From Aquitalea denitrificans (GTDB lineage Bacteria > Pseudomonadota > Gammaproteobacteria > Burkholderiales > Chromobacteriaceae): a stretch of 64,000 nucleotides of DNA. The position numbers and the translations under genes are program-made. Below are positions 43,118 through 51,598 of the stretch, piece after piece. The notes under the pieces were generated by a model. It saw nothing but the letters and a program-made list of their open reading frames with translations. It did no database searches and had not been told where the DNA came from. Each line of letters begins with the position of its first letter. Within the stretch, counting starts at the first letter, position 1. The stretch is taken from assembly GCF_009856625.1 (NCBI RefSeq), contig NZ_CP047241.1, positions 4,154,001-4,218,000 on the forward strand, given 5' to 3'.

Positions 43118-43967
43118 ACACCTGACTCCCGGCCGCATCGTGCTGTATGCCGCACTGGTGCTGATGGCCATCTACTATCTGCTGCCCTTGTACGTGATGC
43201 TGTCCACCTCGGTGAAAACCCTGGACGACATCCGTGGCGGCAACCTGATTGCCCTGCCGCAATCCATCACCCTGGATGCCTGGAGCAAGGCCTGGTCCAG
43301 CGCCTGCACCGGCGTGGAATGTGGCGGCATGAAGGGCTTTTTCTGGAATTCAGTGAAGATGGCCGTGCCATCGGTGCTGATTTCCACCCTGATTGGCGCG
43401 GTCAACGGCTACGTGGTGTCGATGTGGCGCTTCCGTGGCTCGGACGTGCTGTTCACCCTGCTGCTGGTGGGCTGCTTCATCCCCTTCCAGGTGGTGCTGC
43501 TGCCGATGGCGCGCCTGTTGGGCGAGCTGGGCATTGCCAATACCACCAGCGGGCTGGTGCTGGTACACGTGATTTACGGCCTGGCCTTTACCACGCTGTT
43601 TTTCCGCAACTTCTTCGTCACCATCCCGGACGAACTGGTAAAGGCTGCGCGCATCGACGGCGCCGGTTTCTGGACCATTTTCTTCCGCATCCTGCTGCCT
43701 ATTTCCGGCCCCATCTTCATGGTGTGCGTGATCTGGCAGTTCACCCAGATCTGGAACGACTTCCTGTTCGGCGTGGTATTTGCCTCTGGCGAATCCCAGC
43801 CCATCACCGTGGCGCTGAACAATCTGGTGAACACCTCTACCGGGGTGAAGGAATACAACGTGGACATGGCAGCGGCCATCATTGCCGCCCTGCCCACCCT
43901 GTTCGTTTACATGGTTGCCGGCCGCTACTTCGTGCGTGGCCTGACAGCCGGTGCTGTGAAAGGTTGA
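43110..43967 (+). CDS. Carbohydrate ABC transporter permease (MalG-type)
   Basis: 285-residue permease with about six membrane segments; the conserved loop KAARIDGAGFWTIFFRILLPISGPI marks the ATPase contact. N-terminal LYAALVLMAIYYLLPLYVMLSTSVKT is typical of MalG/GtsC-like subunits. It starts within the upstream permease gene and ends 3 nt before the ATPase gene, so all are translated as one unit. Confidence 0.93.
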   Translation: MAKHLTPGRIVLYAALVLMAIYYLLPLYVMLSTSVKTLDDIRGGNLIALPQSITLDAWSKAWSSACTGVECGGMKGFFWNSVKMAVPSVLISTLIGAVNGYVVSMWRFRGSDVLFTLLLVGCFIPFQVVLLPMARLLGELGIANTTSGLVLVHVIYGLAFTTLFFRNFFVTIPDELVKAARIDGAGFWTIFFRILLPISGPIFMVCVIWQFTQIWNDFLFGVVFASGESQPITVALNNLVNTSTGVKEYNVDMAAAIIAALPTLFVYMVAGRYFVRGLTAGAVKG

Positions 43968-43970
43968 ACG

Positions 43971-45080
43971 ATGGCTGCTCTCTCCATCAATAATGTGTGC
44001 AAGACTTACGCCAACGGCACCGACGTGCTCAAGGGCATCGACATCGCCATCGAGGACGGTCAGTTCCTGATTCTGGTGGGCCCCTCCGGCTGCGGCAAAT
44101 CCACGCTGCTGAACATGATTGCCGGGCTGGATGACATTTCCAGCGGCGATATCGAAATAGGCGGCAAACGGGTGAACGACCTGTCGCCCAAGGACCGCGA
44201 CATTGCCATGGTGTTCCAGAGCTATGCGCTCTACCCGTCGATGAGCGTGCGCAAGAACATCAGCTTCGGCCTGGAAATCCGCAAGATGCCGCAGGGTGAA
44301 ATCGATGCCACCGTCGAGCGCGTGGCGCAGATGCTGCAAATGACCCACCTGCTGGACCGCAAGCCCTCGCAGCTGTCCGGCGGCCAGCGTCAGCGCGTGG
44401 CCATGGGCCGTGCCTTGGCGCGCAATCCGTCCATCTTCCTGTTTGATGAGCCGCTGTCCAATCTGGATGCCAAGCTGCGGGTGGAGATGCGTACCGAAAT
44501 CAAGCTGATGCACCAGCGGCTGAAATCCACCATCGTCTATGTCACCCACGACCAGATCGAGGCCATGACGCTGGGCGACCGCATTGCGGTGATGAAGGAC
44601 GGCATCGTGCAGCAGTTCGGCAGCCCGCAGGACATTTACGACAATCCGGCCAATCTGTTTGTGGCGAGCTTCATCGGCTCGCCGTCGATGAACTTCATTC
44701 CGGCGCAGGTGGTGGAATCCGCCGGCGTGCTGGGGGTGAAAATCTGCGACGACCAGGGTTGCGTCATCCTGCCGCTGCCGCATGCCCAGGACAAGATGAA
44801 GCCCTGGCTGGGCCGCGAAGTCATCTTCGGCATCCGCCCGGAGCAAATCACCGACGCCCGCACCGCCTACCGCGAAGGGCTGCCGGTGATGGCCTGCCAT
44901 ATCGACGTGATCGAACCCACCGGGCCGGACACCCTGGTGTTTGTCTCGCTCAACAACACCAAGGTATGCTGCCGTACCCACCCGACCGAAGCCAAACTGC
45001 CGGGCCACAGCATGGAACTGGTGTTCGACGTCTCCAAGGCCGTGCTGTTCGACCCGACTACAGAACAACGGATTGCCTGA
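43971..45080 (+). CDS. Carbohydrate ABC transporter ATPase (MalK/UgpC-type)
   Basis: 369-residue ATPase: Walker A GPSGCGKST near residue 37, Q-loop MVFQSYALYP, ABC signature LSGGQRQRVAMGRAL, Walker B IFLFDEPLSNLDAKLR and switch His in VYVTHDQIEA. A C-terminal TOBE region (about 240-369) with FGIRPEQI is typical of sugar importers and may take part in regulation. The stop overlaps the aldo/keto reductase start by 3 nt. Energises the importer encoded by the two preceding genes. Confidence 0.94.
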   Translation: MAALSINNVCKTYANGTDVLKGIDIAIEDGQFLILVGPSGCGKSTLLNMIAGLDDISSGDIEIGGKRVNDLSPKDRDIAMVFQSYALYPSMSVRKNISFGLEIRKMPQGEIDATVERVAQMLQMTHLLDRKPSQLSGGQRQRVAMGRALARNPSIFLFDEPLSNLDAKLRVEMRTEIKLMHQRLKSTIVYVTHDQIEAMTLGDRIAVMKDGIVQQFGSPQDIYDNPANLFVASFIGSPSMNFIPAQVVESAGVLGVKICDDQGCVILPLPHAQDKMKPWLGREVIFGIRPEQITDARTAYREGLPVMACHIDVIEPTGPDTLVFVSLNNTKVCCRTHPTEAKLPGHSMELVFDVSKAVLFDPTTEQRIA

Positions 45081-45976
45081 TGAACACCTTGTCATCTGTA
45101 CAACTGGCCCCCGGAGGGCCAGTTTTTTCTCCGGTAGCTGCAGGCCTGTGGCGGCTCCACGACTGGGGCTTTTCCACCAGCGAGCTGGCCGCCTGGGTGG
45201 AGCACGCCATCCACCTTGGCATCACCACCTTCGACCATGCCGACCTGTACGGCGGCTTTCGCTGCGAGGCGCTGTTCGGTCAGTGGCTGAAAGCCAATCC
45301 CGGCCAGCGCCAACACATCCAGCTGGTGAGCAAGTGCGGCATCAAGCCACTGGATGCCAGCCGCGGCTGGCAGGTAAAGCATTACGACAGCAGTCGCGCG
45401 CATATCCTGGCCGCGGTGGATGCTTCCTTGCAAAACCTGGGCACGGACTATCTGGACCTGCTGCTGATTCACCGCCCGGACCCGCTGCTGGACCCGGACG
45501 AAGTGGCCGACACTTTTGCCAGCCTCAAGCAAAGCGGCAAGGTCAGACACTTTGGCGTGTCCAACTTCAGCCCCAGCCAGTTTGCCCTGCTCGCCTCCCG
45601 CACTGCCTTGCTCACCAATCAGGTGGAAGCCTCGCTGCTGCATAGCGCGCCCTTGTTCGACGGTACCTTTGACCAGTGCCTGCAGGCCGGCATCCGCCCC
45701 ATGGTGTGGTCGCCGCTGGCGGGCGGCCGTTTGCTGCAGCCAACAAGCCACCCTGCACTGCACGCTGCCCTGCAGCAGATGGCAGCCGAGTTGGCCGTCA
45801 CCCCCGCCACGCTGGCGCTGGCCTGGCTGTTACGCCACCCGGCGCGGCCCATCCCCATCTCCGGCTCGCGCCGCCTGGCTTCGCTGGATGAAGCTGCCGC
45901 CGCCTGCCGCCTGCAACTGGACCGCCAGCACTGGTTTGCCCTGCTGGCAGCGGCACAGGGCCAAGCGGTAGCCTGA
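45080..45976 (+). CDS. Aldo/keto reductase (YdhF-like)
   Basis: 298-residue TIM-barrel oxidoreductase of the aldo/keto reductase superfamily. Visible features: GITTFDHADLYGG (catalytic Asp and Tyr), LVSKCGIKP with the Lys, LLLIHRPDPLLD with the His, GVSNFSPSQF and a C-terminal NADPH-binding IPISGSRRLASLDEA. Closest known arrangement is E. coli YdhF. Its ATG sits in the stop of the ABC ATPase gene, so it is translated with the sugar transporter, suggesting that its substrate is a sugar or sugar-derived aldehyde/ketone. Substrate unknown. Confidence 0.9.
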   Translation: MNTLSSVQLAPGGPVFSPVAAGLWRLHDWGFSTSELAAWVEHAIHLGITTFDHADLYGGFRCEALFGQWLKANPGQRQHIQLVSKCGIKPLDASRGWQVKHYDSSRAHILAAVDASLQNLGTDYLDLLLIHRPDPLLDPDEVADTFASLKQSGKVRHFGVSNFSPSQFALLASRTALLTNQVEASLLHSAPLFDGTFDQCLQAGIRPMVWSPLAGGRLLQPTSHPALHAALQQMAAELAVTPATLALAWLLRHPARPIPISGSRRLASLDEAAAACRLQLDRQHWFALLAAAQGQAVA

Positions 45977-46066
45977 GCGCTAATGCGCCACCGCTGTTTT
46001 AAACCTTTTTTTCTGCCTCACTTCACCTAAGCTCAATAAGCAGGACAATGACAAAGGGGATAAGAC

Positions 46067-46885
46067 ATGCAAGTGGCGGATATTTTTGAGCAGGCCTCGG
46101 GTCGGCTGCCCATGGTGCCCAAGGTGGTACAGGAGCTGATTGAGAGCTTTCACAAGACCGATATCAATATCGATGAAATCAGCGACAAGGTAGGCCACGA
46201 TCAGGTGCTCACTGCGCGGGTGCTGCGGCTGGCCAATACCGCGCGCTTTGGCGGCAGCCGCCGCGTGGGTTCGCTGGACGATGCCGTGGTGCTGCTGGGC
46301 TTTGATAACCTGCGCATTCTGGTGATTGCCTCCGGCATTACCGGTGCCACCGCCGGGATTCCCGGTTTTGACATGAAGGGCTTCTGGCAGCGCAGCTTTG
46401 CCATGGCCAATACCGCCAAGCGGCTGTCGCGGCTGGCCAAGCTGGATGCACAGCTGGGGTATACCTGCGGCCTGCTGTCGAATATCGGCGAGCTGGTTTT
46501 GCACGTTGCCCTGCCCGAGCAGGCGGTGCAGATCGACAAGATTGTGGCTGGCGGTGCCGACCGGGTAGCCACCGAGCGCATGCTGCTGGGTGTGGATCTG
46601 ACTGAAGTAGGTGCCGAGCTGGCGCGGCGCTGGAACTTCCCCGATGACATCCAGCAAGCCATCCGCGATCAGCACGATCTGCTGGGCGATGTATCGCGCT
46701 TTGCCATCGTGATTGGCCTGTCAGCCTATCTGGTAGCGGGCTTCAATCACGACATGAACGAGGGCGACATGCTGACCACCCTGCCGTGGAGCGTGGTGGA
46801 CAAACTGGGCATCGACCGTGATGCACTCACCGGTGCCATCAGCGATCTGAAAGAAGCCTGCAACGGTATTGACGACATGTTCTGA
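46067..46885 (+). CDS. HDOD-domain signalling protein
   Basis: 272-residue single-domain HDOD protein. The sequence LPMVPKVVQELIESF, then VGHDQVLTARVLRLANTARFGG and SLDDAVVLLGFDNLR are the standard HDOD pieces; the catalytic HD residues of true HD phosphohydrolases are not retained, as usual. HDOD proteins act in signalling, often with c-di-GMP or two-component pathways, but their mechanism is poorly known. It has its own 90-nt upstream gap and a terminator, so it is probably a single-gene unit. Confidence 0.9.
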   Translation: MQVADIFEQASGRLPMVPKVVQELIESFHKTDINIDEISDKVGHDQVLTARVLRLANTARFGGSRRVGSLDDAVVLLGFDNLRILVIASGITGATAGIPGFDMKGFWQRSFAMANTAKRLSRLAKLDAQLGYTCGLLSNIGELVLHVALPEQAVQIDKIVAGGADRVATERMLLGVDLTEVGAELARRWNFPDDIQQAIRDQHDLLGDVSRFAIVIGLSAYLVAGFNHDMNEGDMLTTLPWSVVDKLGIDRDALTGAISDLKEACNGIDDMF

Positions 46886-46903
46886 GCTACCGTAGCGATA
46901 CGA

Positions 46904-46929
46904 AAAAGGCTGCCCGCAGGCAGCCTTTT
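46904..46929. terminator. Bidirectional terminator between the HDOD and RNase genes
   Basis: An 11-bp stem aaaaggctgcc / ggcagcctttt with a CGCA loop. A-runs on the left and T-runs on the right serve both convergent transcripts. Confidence 0.92.
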
Positions 46930-46954
46930 GCTTTCACGTCCAACAGGGCAAGCC

Positions 46955-48829
46955 TCAGCCTTCTTCTTCCTCGCTGGCTGCCTCGACATGGCCCACCACA
47001 CCGACAAAGCGGAATTCGATCTCGGCCATCAGCTCGTCAATGCGGATCACGCTCAGCTGGATGCGGTCGCCACGTGCCAGCTCCGGCAAGCCGGGAATGC
47101 GTACCCGCATTGGCAGGCCGTCAATGCGCACCAGGTCTTCCTTGATGAAGGTGGCGGTGACATTGCTGACACCTTCCTGGGTAAACCAGCGCAGGCACCA
47201 GAAGTGTTCCAGCTTGTCCTGGAAACCCAGATAGGCGGAATAGGTGGTGTCAAAGTCGCGCAGCAGGGCAAACAGCATGGCATTGCCCTGTTCGAACTGC
47301 GGCTTGTCGCCACGAATCATCGCGGTGAGCTGGCGCTGGTTGACGAAGTCGGTGGCACGGCGCAGCGGCGAGGTGGCCCAGGCATATTGCGCCACGCCCA
47401 GGCCGATATGCGGCTCGGGGCGGGTGGTCATGCGGACCTTGCCCATGCTCTGCGCGCGATACATGGCCGGGATATCCGCCTCGGCCAGCATGCGGCCCCA
47501 TTCGCTATTGGCCAGAATCATCAGTTCCGACACCAGCTTGTCCATCGGTGCGCCGCGCTTGCGCAGGGTGATCAGCACCTTGCCATCGACTACATCGAAG
47601 TTGTAGTCCATCTGCACCGGACGGGTGGGGTCGTACTTGCCACGGCGTTTTTCCAGGGCGTTGGCAAAGTGCCACAGCCAGGTCAGCTCGTGCTTGAACG
47701 GGTAATCCACACCCGGGTCGTTCAGCAAGGTGTCTTCGTTGAACTGCTGTTCCAGCTCGGCATGGCGCAGGTTGGCGGCAATGCGTACCCGCTCGATGCG
47801 GCTTTCGTAGGCCACCGGTTCGAAGTCCGGCGTGACGTCCACATACAGGCTGAGTGCCGGGCAATCCTGCCCTTCCTGCAAGGTAAAGGCCTGCACCACG
47901 TCGTCCGGCAACATGGTGATCTTGCCACCGGGGAAATACACGGTGGACAGGCGGCCCCATACCAGCTTTTCGATGTCCGAATCCACCGGCACGCCAAGTG
48001 TAGGGGCAGCAATATGGATGCCCACCCGCTTGTTGCCGTCCGGCAGGTCGACTACCGACAGCGCGTCGTCGATTTCGGTGGTATTGGCATCATCAATAGA
48101 GAAGGCAGCAACATCCGCCAGCGGCAGTTCTTCCGGCGGCTGCGGCGGCGCATATTTGCCAAAGCCACTGCCCTTGGGGAAGTATTCCATCTGGAAACCG
48201 GCCATCAGGTAGTCCGGCACCGAGCTGATGCCGCCCACGCTTTGCGCCAGTTTCAGCGGCGGCTGGTTCAATTCGCGCGATGCCTGGTCGAAGGCCTTGA
48301 ATTCCAGCGTGTTCTTGTCCGGCTTCCACAGCAACAGCATCAGCTGGCTGCGAATAGCTTCTGGCAGCGTACCGGCTTTCAGCTCGGCTACCCAGCCATC
48401 AATCTGTTCCTGTTCGCGCTTCTTGCGCTCGATACCGGCCAGTGCAGCCTGCAGGGCTTCTGCGGGCGCTTTCTTGTAGCGTCCCTTGCCCTTTTTGTAA
48501 AAGTACATGGGCGCACCAAACACGCGCAGAATGATGGCTGCGCTTTCCAGGGCGGAGGGGGCATGGCCCCAGTAATCGGCCGCCAGCACATCGTGCTCGA
48601 ACTCATCTTCCGGACTGCACTCCCACAGGAAGTCCAGATCAATCTCATCAGCCATTTTTTCTGCAGCAGGAAGAAAATCTGCCAGAGTCGAGCTAAACTC
48701 GAGAAAAACATTGCTTGATTTGATCTTGGCCCGCTTGCCATGCTGCGTATCGACCTGCAAGCTGGCATCAGCACGGGAAACAATCGTGCCCACCTTGAAG
48801 GATCCGCTTTCTTCGTAAAATACGTTCAT
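46955..48829 (-). CDS. RNase II/RNB-family exoribonuclease
   Basis: 624-residue protein with a central RNB catalytic domain (about 235-540) and a C-terminal S1-like region; it ends in an acidic tail (EEEEG). It fits the short RNase II-like proteins found in betaproteobacteria. The metal-binding signature reads D246-D247-A-N-T-T-E252-I-D254-D255; compared with E. coli RNase II (D201, D207, D209, D210) the second Asp is Glu here. Later RGAPMDKLVSELMILANS and ATSPLRRATDFVNQRQL match RNB motifs. Activity as a 3'-5' exoribonuclease is likely but not certain. Confidence 0.9.
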   Translation of the reverse strand: MNVFYEESGSFKVGTIVSRADASLQVDTQHGKRAKIKSSNVFLEFSSTLADFLPAAEKMADEIDLDFLWECSPEDEFEHDVLAADYWGHAPSALESAAIILRVFGAPMYFYKKGKGRYKKAPAEALQAALAGIERKKREQEQIDGWVAELKAGTLPEAIRSQLMLLLWKPDKNTLEFKAFDQASRELNQPPLKLAQSVGGISSVPDYLMAGFQMEYFPKGSGFGKYAPPQPPEELPLADVAAFSIDDANTTEIDDALSVVDLPDGNKRVGIHIAAPTLGVPVDSDIEKLVWGRLSTVYFPGGKITMLPDDVVQAFTLQEGQDCPALSLYVDVTPDFEPVAYESRIERVRIAANLRHAELEQQFNEDTLLNDPGVDYPFKHELTWLWHFANALEKRRGKYDPTRPVQMDYNFDVVDGKVLITLRKRGAPMDKLVSELMILANSEWGRMLAEADIPAMYRAQSMGKVRMTTRPEPHIGLGVAQYAWATSPLRRATDFVNQRQLTAMIRGDKPQFEQGNAMLFALLRDFDTTYSAYLGFQDKLEHFWCLRWFTQEGVSNVTATFIKEDLVRIDGLPMRVRIPGLPELARGDRIQLSVIRIDELMAEIEFRFVGVVGHVEAASEEEEG

Positions 48830-48992
48830 TTGCGCGCCAACTGATTCATCAAGCCCAAATTATAACATTTCGCATTCGGGCCCTGCGCTCCTTTGCGACA
48901 CCCTGCGTCTCATTCATGTTCACGCAGCACTGCTGCAGCGCCATGCTGTCACACCAGACCATGTGCATGTCTGCAGAAACCGGATAACCACT

Positions 48993-50594
48993 ATGAAGCT
49001 GGTAAGCAATGCTCACTTTTCGGCAAGAGAACATGCCGCCCGTGAAATCGACCGCATCGGCCACATGCTGGTCACCCGCTGGGATCGCTCGCTGGCCACG
49101 CACTTGCTTTCACTGGTGTGCAATCTGGAGCGCCATGTCGATGACCGCCAGGCCGGTCAGTTGCAGACCGAATGCATAACCCTGCGCGAGCTGCTGCAGC
49201 AATGGCTGCTACAAAACGACAGCATGCCCAGCGAGCCGGAACGCTACGACGAACTGCGCCATCACCTGGGCATTGTCAGCCAGTTGGCCATGATGGAAGA
49301 CCGCCAGCAACAACCGGATCAGTTGCACGCCGGCCTGGCCCAGGCCGGCCCGCACATGATTTATCTGTGGATGCCAGATAGCGAAGCTGCTGCCAATCTG
49401 GCCGAGCAGCTATCCTGCTTCGGCTTCATTGTCCGCAGCATGTATCAGGCGTCCAAACTGGCACAGGCCCTGACTGAAGCTACCCCTGTTGCTGTGCTTG
49501 CCTATACCGACTTCAACGTTGCCGACCCCATTTTTACCCTGGCGCAGACCATCTGCGGACTCTGTCCGCTGCTGTTCTGCTCGCCGCGCCACGATTTCGA
49601 GGCCAGATTGCAAGCCGTACGCGCTGGAGCCGACGGCTTTCTGGGCTGGCCGCTATTGGCACACGAGTTGATCGATAACCTGAATTTTGGCGATCTGGGA
49701 GAAAAGCGCGATCCGCTACGGGTGATGATCGTGGAAGACATGGTATCGCTGGCCGATCTGTATGCCAGCGTCCTGCAGCACCATGGCGTCGATACCCTGC
49801 AATTGACCGAGCCGGCAGGCGTGCTGGACAGCATTGTGCAATTCCGCCCGGACCTGATCCTGATGGATATGTACATGCCGGACTGCAATGGCGTGGAGCT
49901 GGCACAGATCATCCGCCAGCAGCGACTGCTGGACGGCATCCCCATCCTGTTCCTGTCGGTGGAAAAGCGGCAGTCCATCCAGCTGGATACGCTGACACTG
50001 GGCATTGACGGCTTCCTGACCAAACCGGTGGCACCGGAAGAGCTGGTGGTGACGGTGATCAACCGCGCCAGACGTTACCGCAAGCTGCGTTCCTACATTA
50101 TCAATGACAGCCTTACCGGCCTGCTGAACCACTCGCATTTGTATGCCCAGCTGGAGTACGAGGTGCTACGGGCCAAACGCGACCAACGCGCACTATCGCT
50201 GGTGATGCTGGACCTGGACCACTTCAAGACCATCAACGATACCTACGGCCACCCGGCGGGCGACGAAGTACTGGTGAATCTGGCCCGTTTTCTGAAAGAG
50301 CGGCTGCGCCGATCCGATCTGATCAGCCGTTACGGTGGGGAAGAGTTTGCCATTGTGCTGCCCGGCACCAGCCAGGAGGATACTGCCCGCATCATGGATG
50401 CCTTGCGCCAATCTTTTGTACTGATCGAGCAACCGGGCAATCAGCGCACCTTCCGCCAGACCTTCAGTGCGGGCATCAGCTCACTGGCCACCGCCGGCGA
50501 CACCACAGAACTGGTGCAGCAGGCCGATGACATGCTGTACCAGGCCAAACACAAGGGGCGCAACCGTATCGAGGCCTATTCCTTCACCAGATGA
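48993..50594 (+). CDS. Diguanylate cyclase with one degenerate and one complete receiver domain
   Basis: 533-residue protein. The N-terminal helical part (1-110) is followed by a degenerate receiver-like region (about 115-235) lacking the acidic pocket, a complete receiver (about 245-365; VMIVEDM and phosphoacceptor Asp292 in LMDMYMPD, Lys in LTKPV) and a GGDEF domain (about 375-533) with GGEEF at 448-452 and an I-site RRSD five residues before it. It should make c-di-GMP when phosphorylated. The start at 48993 is preferred over the frame opening at 48963. No partner kinase is adjacent. Confidence 0.92.
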   Translation: MKLVSNAHFSAREHAAREIDRIGHMLVTRWDRSLATHLLSLVCNLERHVDDRQAGQLQTECITLRELLQQWLLQNDSMPSEPERYDELRHHLGIVSQLAMMEDRQQQPDQLHAGLAQAGPHMIYLWMPDSEAAANLAEQLSCFGFIVRSMYQASKLAQALTEATPVAVLAYTDFNVADPIFTLAQTICGLCPLLFCSPRHDFEARLQAVRAGADGFLGWPLLAHELIDNLNFGDLGEKRDPLRVMIVEDMVSLADLYASVLQHHGVDTLQLTEPAGVLDSIVQFRPDLILMDMYMPDCNGVELAQIIRQQRLLDGIPILFLSVEKRQSIQLDTLTLGIDGFLTKPVAPEELVVTVINRARRYRKLRSYIINDSLTGLLNHSHLYAQLEYEVLRAKRDQRALSLVMLDLDHFKTINDTYGHPAGDEVLVNLARFLKERLRRSDLISRYGGEEFAIVLPGTSQEDTARIMDALRQSFVLIEQPGNQRTFRQTFSAGISSLATAGDTTELVQQADDMLYQAKHKGRNRIEAYSFTR

Positions 50595-50626
50595 GAACAT
50601 GCCTGGCACCAGAGGAGTGGCAGACA

Positions 50627-50655
50627 GCAAGACGCCCGCATAGCGGGCGTCTTGC
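50627..50655. terminator. Terminator between the cyclase and DeoR-family genes
   Basis: A perfect 13-bp stem gcaagacgcccgc / gcgggcgtcttgc with an ATA loop between convergent genes. The flanking A/T tracts are short but the stem is very stable. Confidence 0.8.
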
Positions 50656-50684
50656 ATGCTGAGCAGCAGGGACTGTCGGCAGTA

Positions 50685-51455
50685 TCAGACTGCGTCGGCC
50701 AGAATCAGTCGCACATTGTGTTCTTCCAGCAGCTTGGCTAGCGACTCCGGTGGCTCGGCATCAGTGAACACGGTGTGGAATTCACTGATATGGCCCATGC
50801 GCACCAGAGCATTGCGACCAAATTTGCTGTGATCAGCTGCCAGATAGCGGTGACGGGCATTGGCCATCATCGCCTGCGCCACCCGCACTTCGCGGTAGTC
50901 GAAATCCAGCAGCGAACCATCGGTTTCAATGCCGGAAACGCCGATGATGGCGTAATCCACCTTGAACTGGTTGATGAAATCCAGCGTGGCCACCCCGGTA
51001 ATGCCACCATCGCTGGCCCGTACCACGCCGGAGGTGATCATCACGGTGAAATCCGGATTGGCCGACATGATTGAAGCCACGTGGATATTGTTGGTGATGA
51101 CTCGCAAACCCTTGTGGGTGATGGTCAGCGCCTGCGCTACCGCTTCTATGGTGGTGCCGATACTCATGAACAGAGAGGCATGGTCGGGAATGCTGCCGGC
51201 AATCATGTCGGCAATATGTGCCTTTTCGCTCTGGAATTTTCCTTTGCGCGCAAAGTAATCCTCGTTCTCCACGCTACTGCCCAGGGCAGCACCTCCATGG
51301 TAACGGCGCAGCAAATTGTCTTCACACAGCTGATTGATATCGCGCCGGATGGTTTGCGGCGTTACATCGAGCAGTCTGGCCAGCTCCTCGATCGGCATGA
51401 AGCCGTTTTCGCGGACCAGTTGCAGAATCTTGTCATGACGGGGAGAGCGGCTCAT
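50685..51455 (-). CDS. DeoR/GlpR-family transcriptional repressor
   Basis: 256-residue regulator: a DeoR helix-turn-helix (about 4-60; MPIEELARLLDVTPQTIRRDI) and a DeoRC sugar-phosphate sensor domain (about 75-235). Length and the NEDYFARKGKFQSEKAHIA and FMSIGTTIEAVA stretches are close to GlpR (252 aa), the glycerol-3-phosphate repressor, but no glp genes are nearby, so the name is not assigned. The start is at 51455 (MSRSPRHDK). A 36-nt imperfect palindrome lies 12 nt upstream, overlapping its own promoter. Confidence 0.9.
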   Translation of the reverse strand: MSRSPRHDKILQLVRENGFMPIEELARLLDVTPQTIRRDINQLCEDNLLRRYHGGAALGSSVENEDYFARKGKFQSEKAHIADMIAGSIPDHASLFMSIGTTIEAVAQALTITHKGLRVITNNIHVASIMSANPDFTVMITSGVVRASDGGITGVATLDFINQFKVDYAIIGVSGIETDGSLLDFDYREVRVAQAMMANARHRYLAADHSKFGRNALVRMGHISEFHTVFTDAEPPESLAKLLEEHNVRLILADAV

Positions 51456-51467
51456 AGGGATTCGATT

Positions 51468-51503
51468 CCGAAAATCATGTTTAGTTACTAACATATTTTT
51501 CGG
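51468..51503 (-). promoter_or_regulatory. Candidate autoregulatory operator of the DeoR-family gene
   Basis: The two arms of this imperfect palindrome read almost identically from each end (CCGAAAATCATGTTT and CCGAAAAATATGTT). On the minus strand TTGACC (51502-51507) is a good -35 with CTAAAC/TAAACA 17-18 nt downstream as -10, so the palindrome occupies the spacer and -10. This is the layout of an autorepressed promoter. Confidence 0.65.
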
Positions 51504-51598
51504 TCAAAGCGCAAATGCTAGTACCTATCCACCCTTGACCCGTAGCAAACCGCCAGCAAAACCCGCCCGGCCAGCAACAGGACCATGCCGGCACATCG

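Noticed and set aside
46928..48718. 596-aa open frame on the plus strand
   Set aside because: Antisense to the RNB-family gene, which has clear catalytic motifs; the opposite frame has none.
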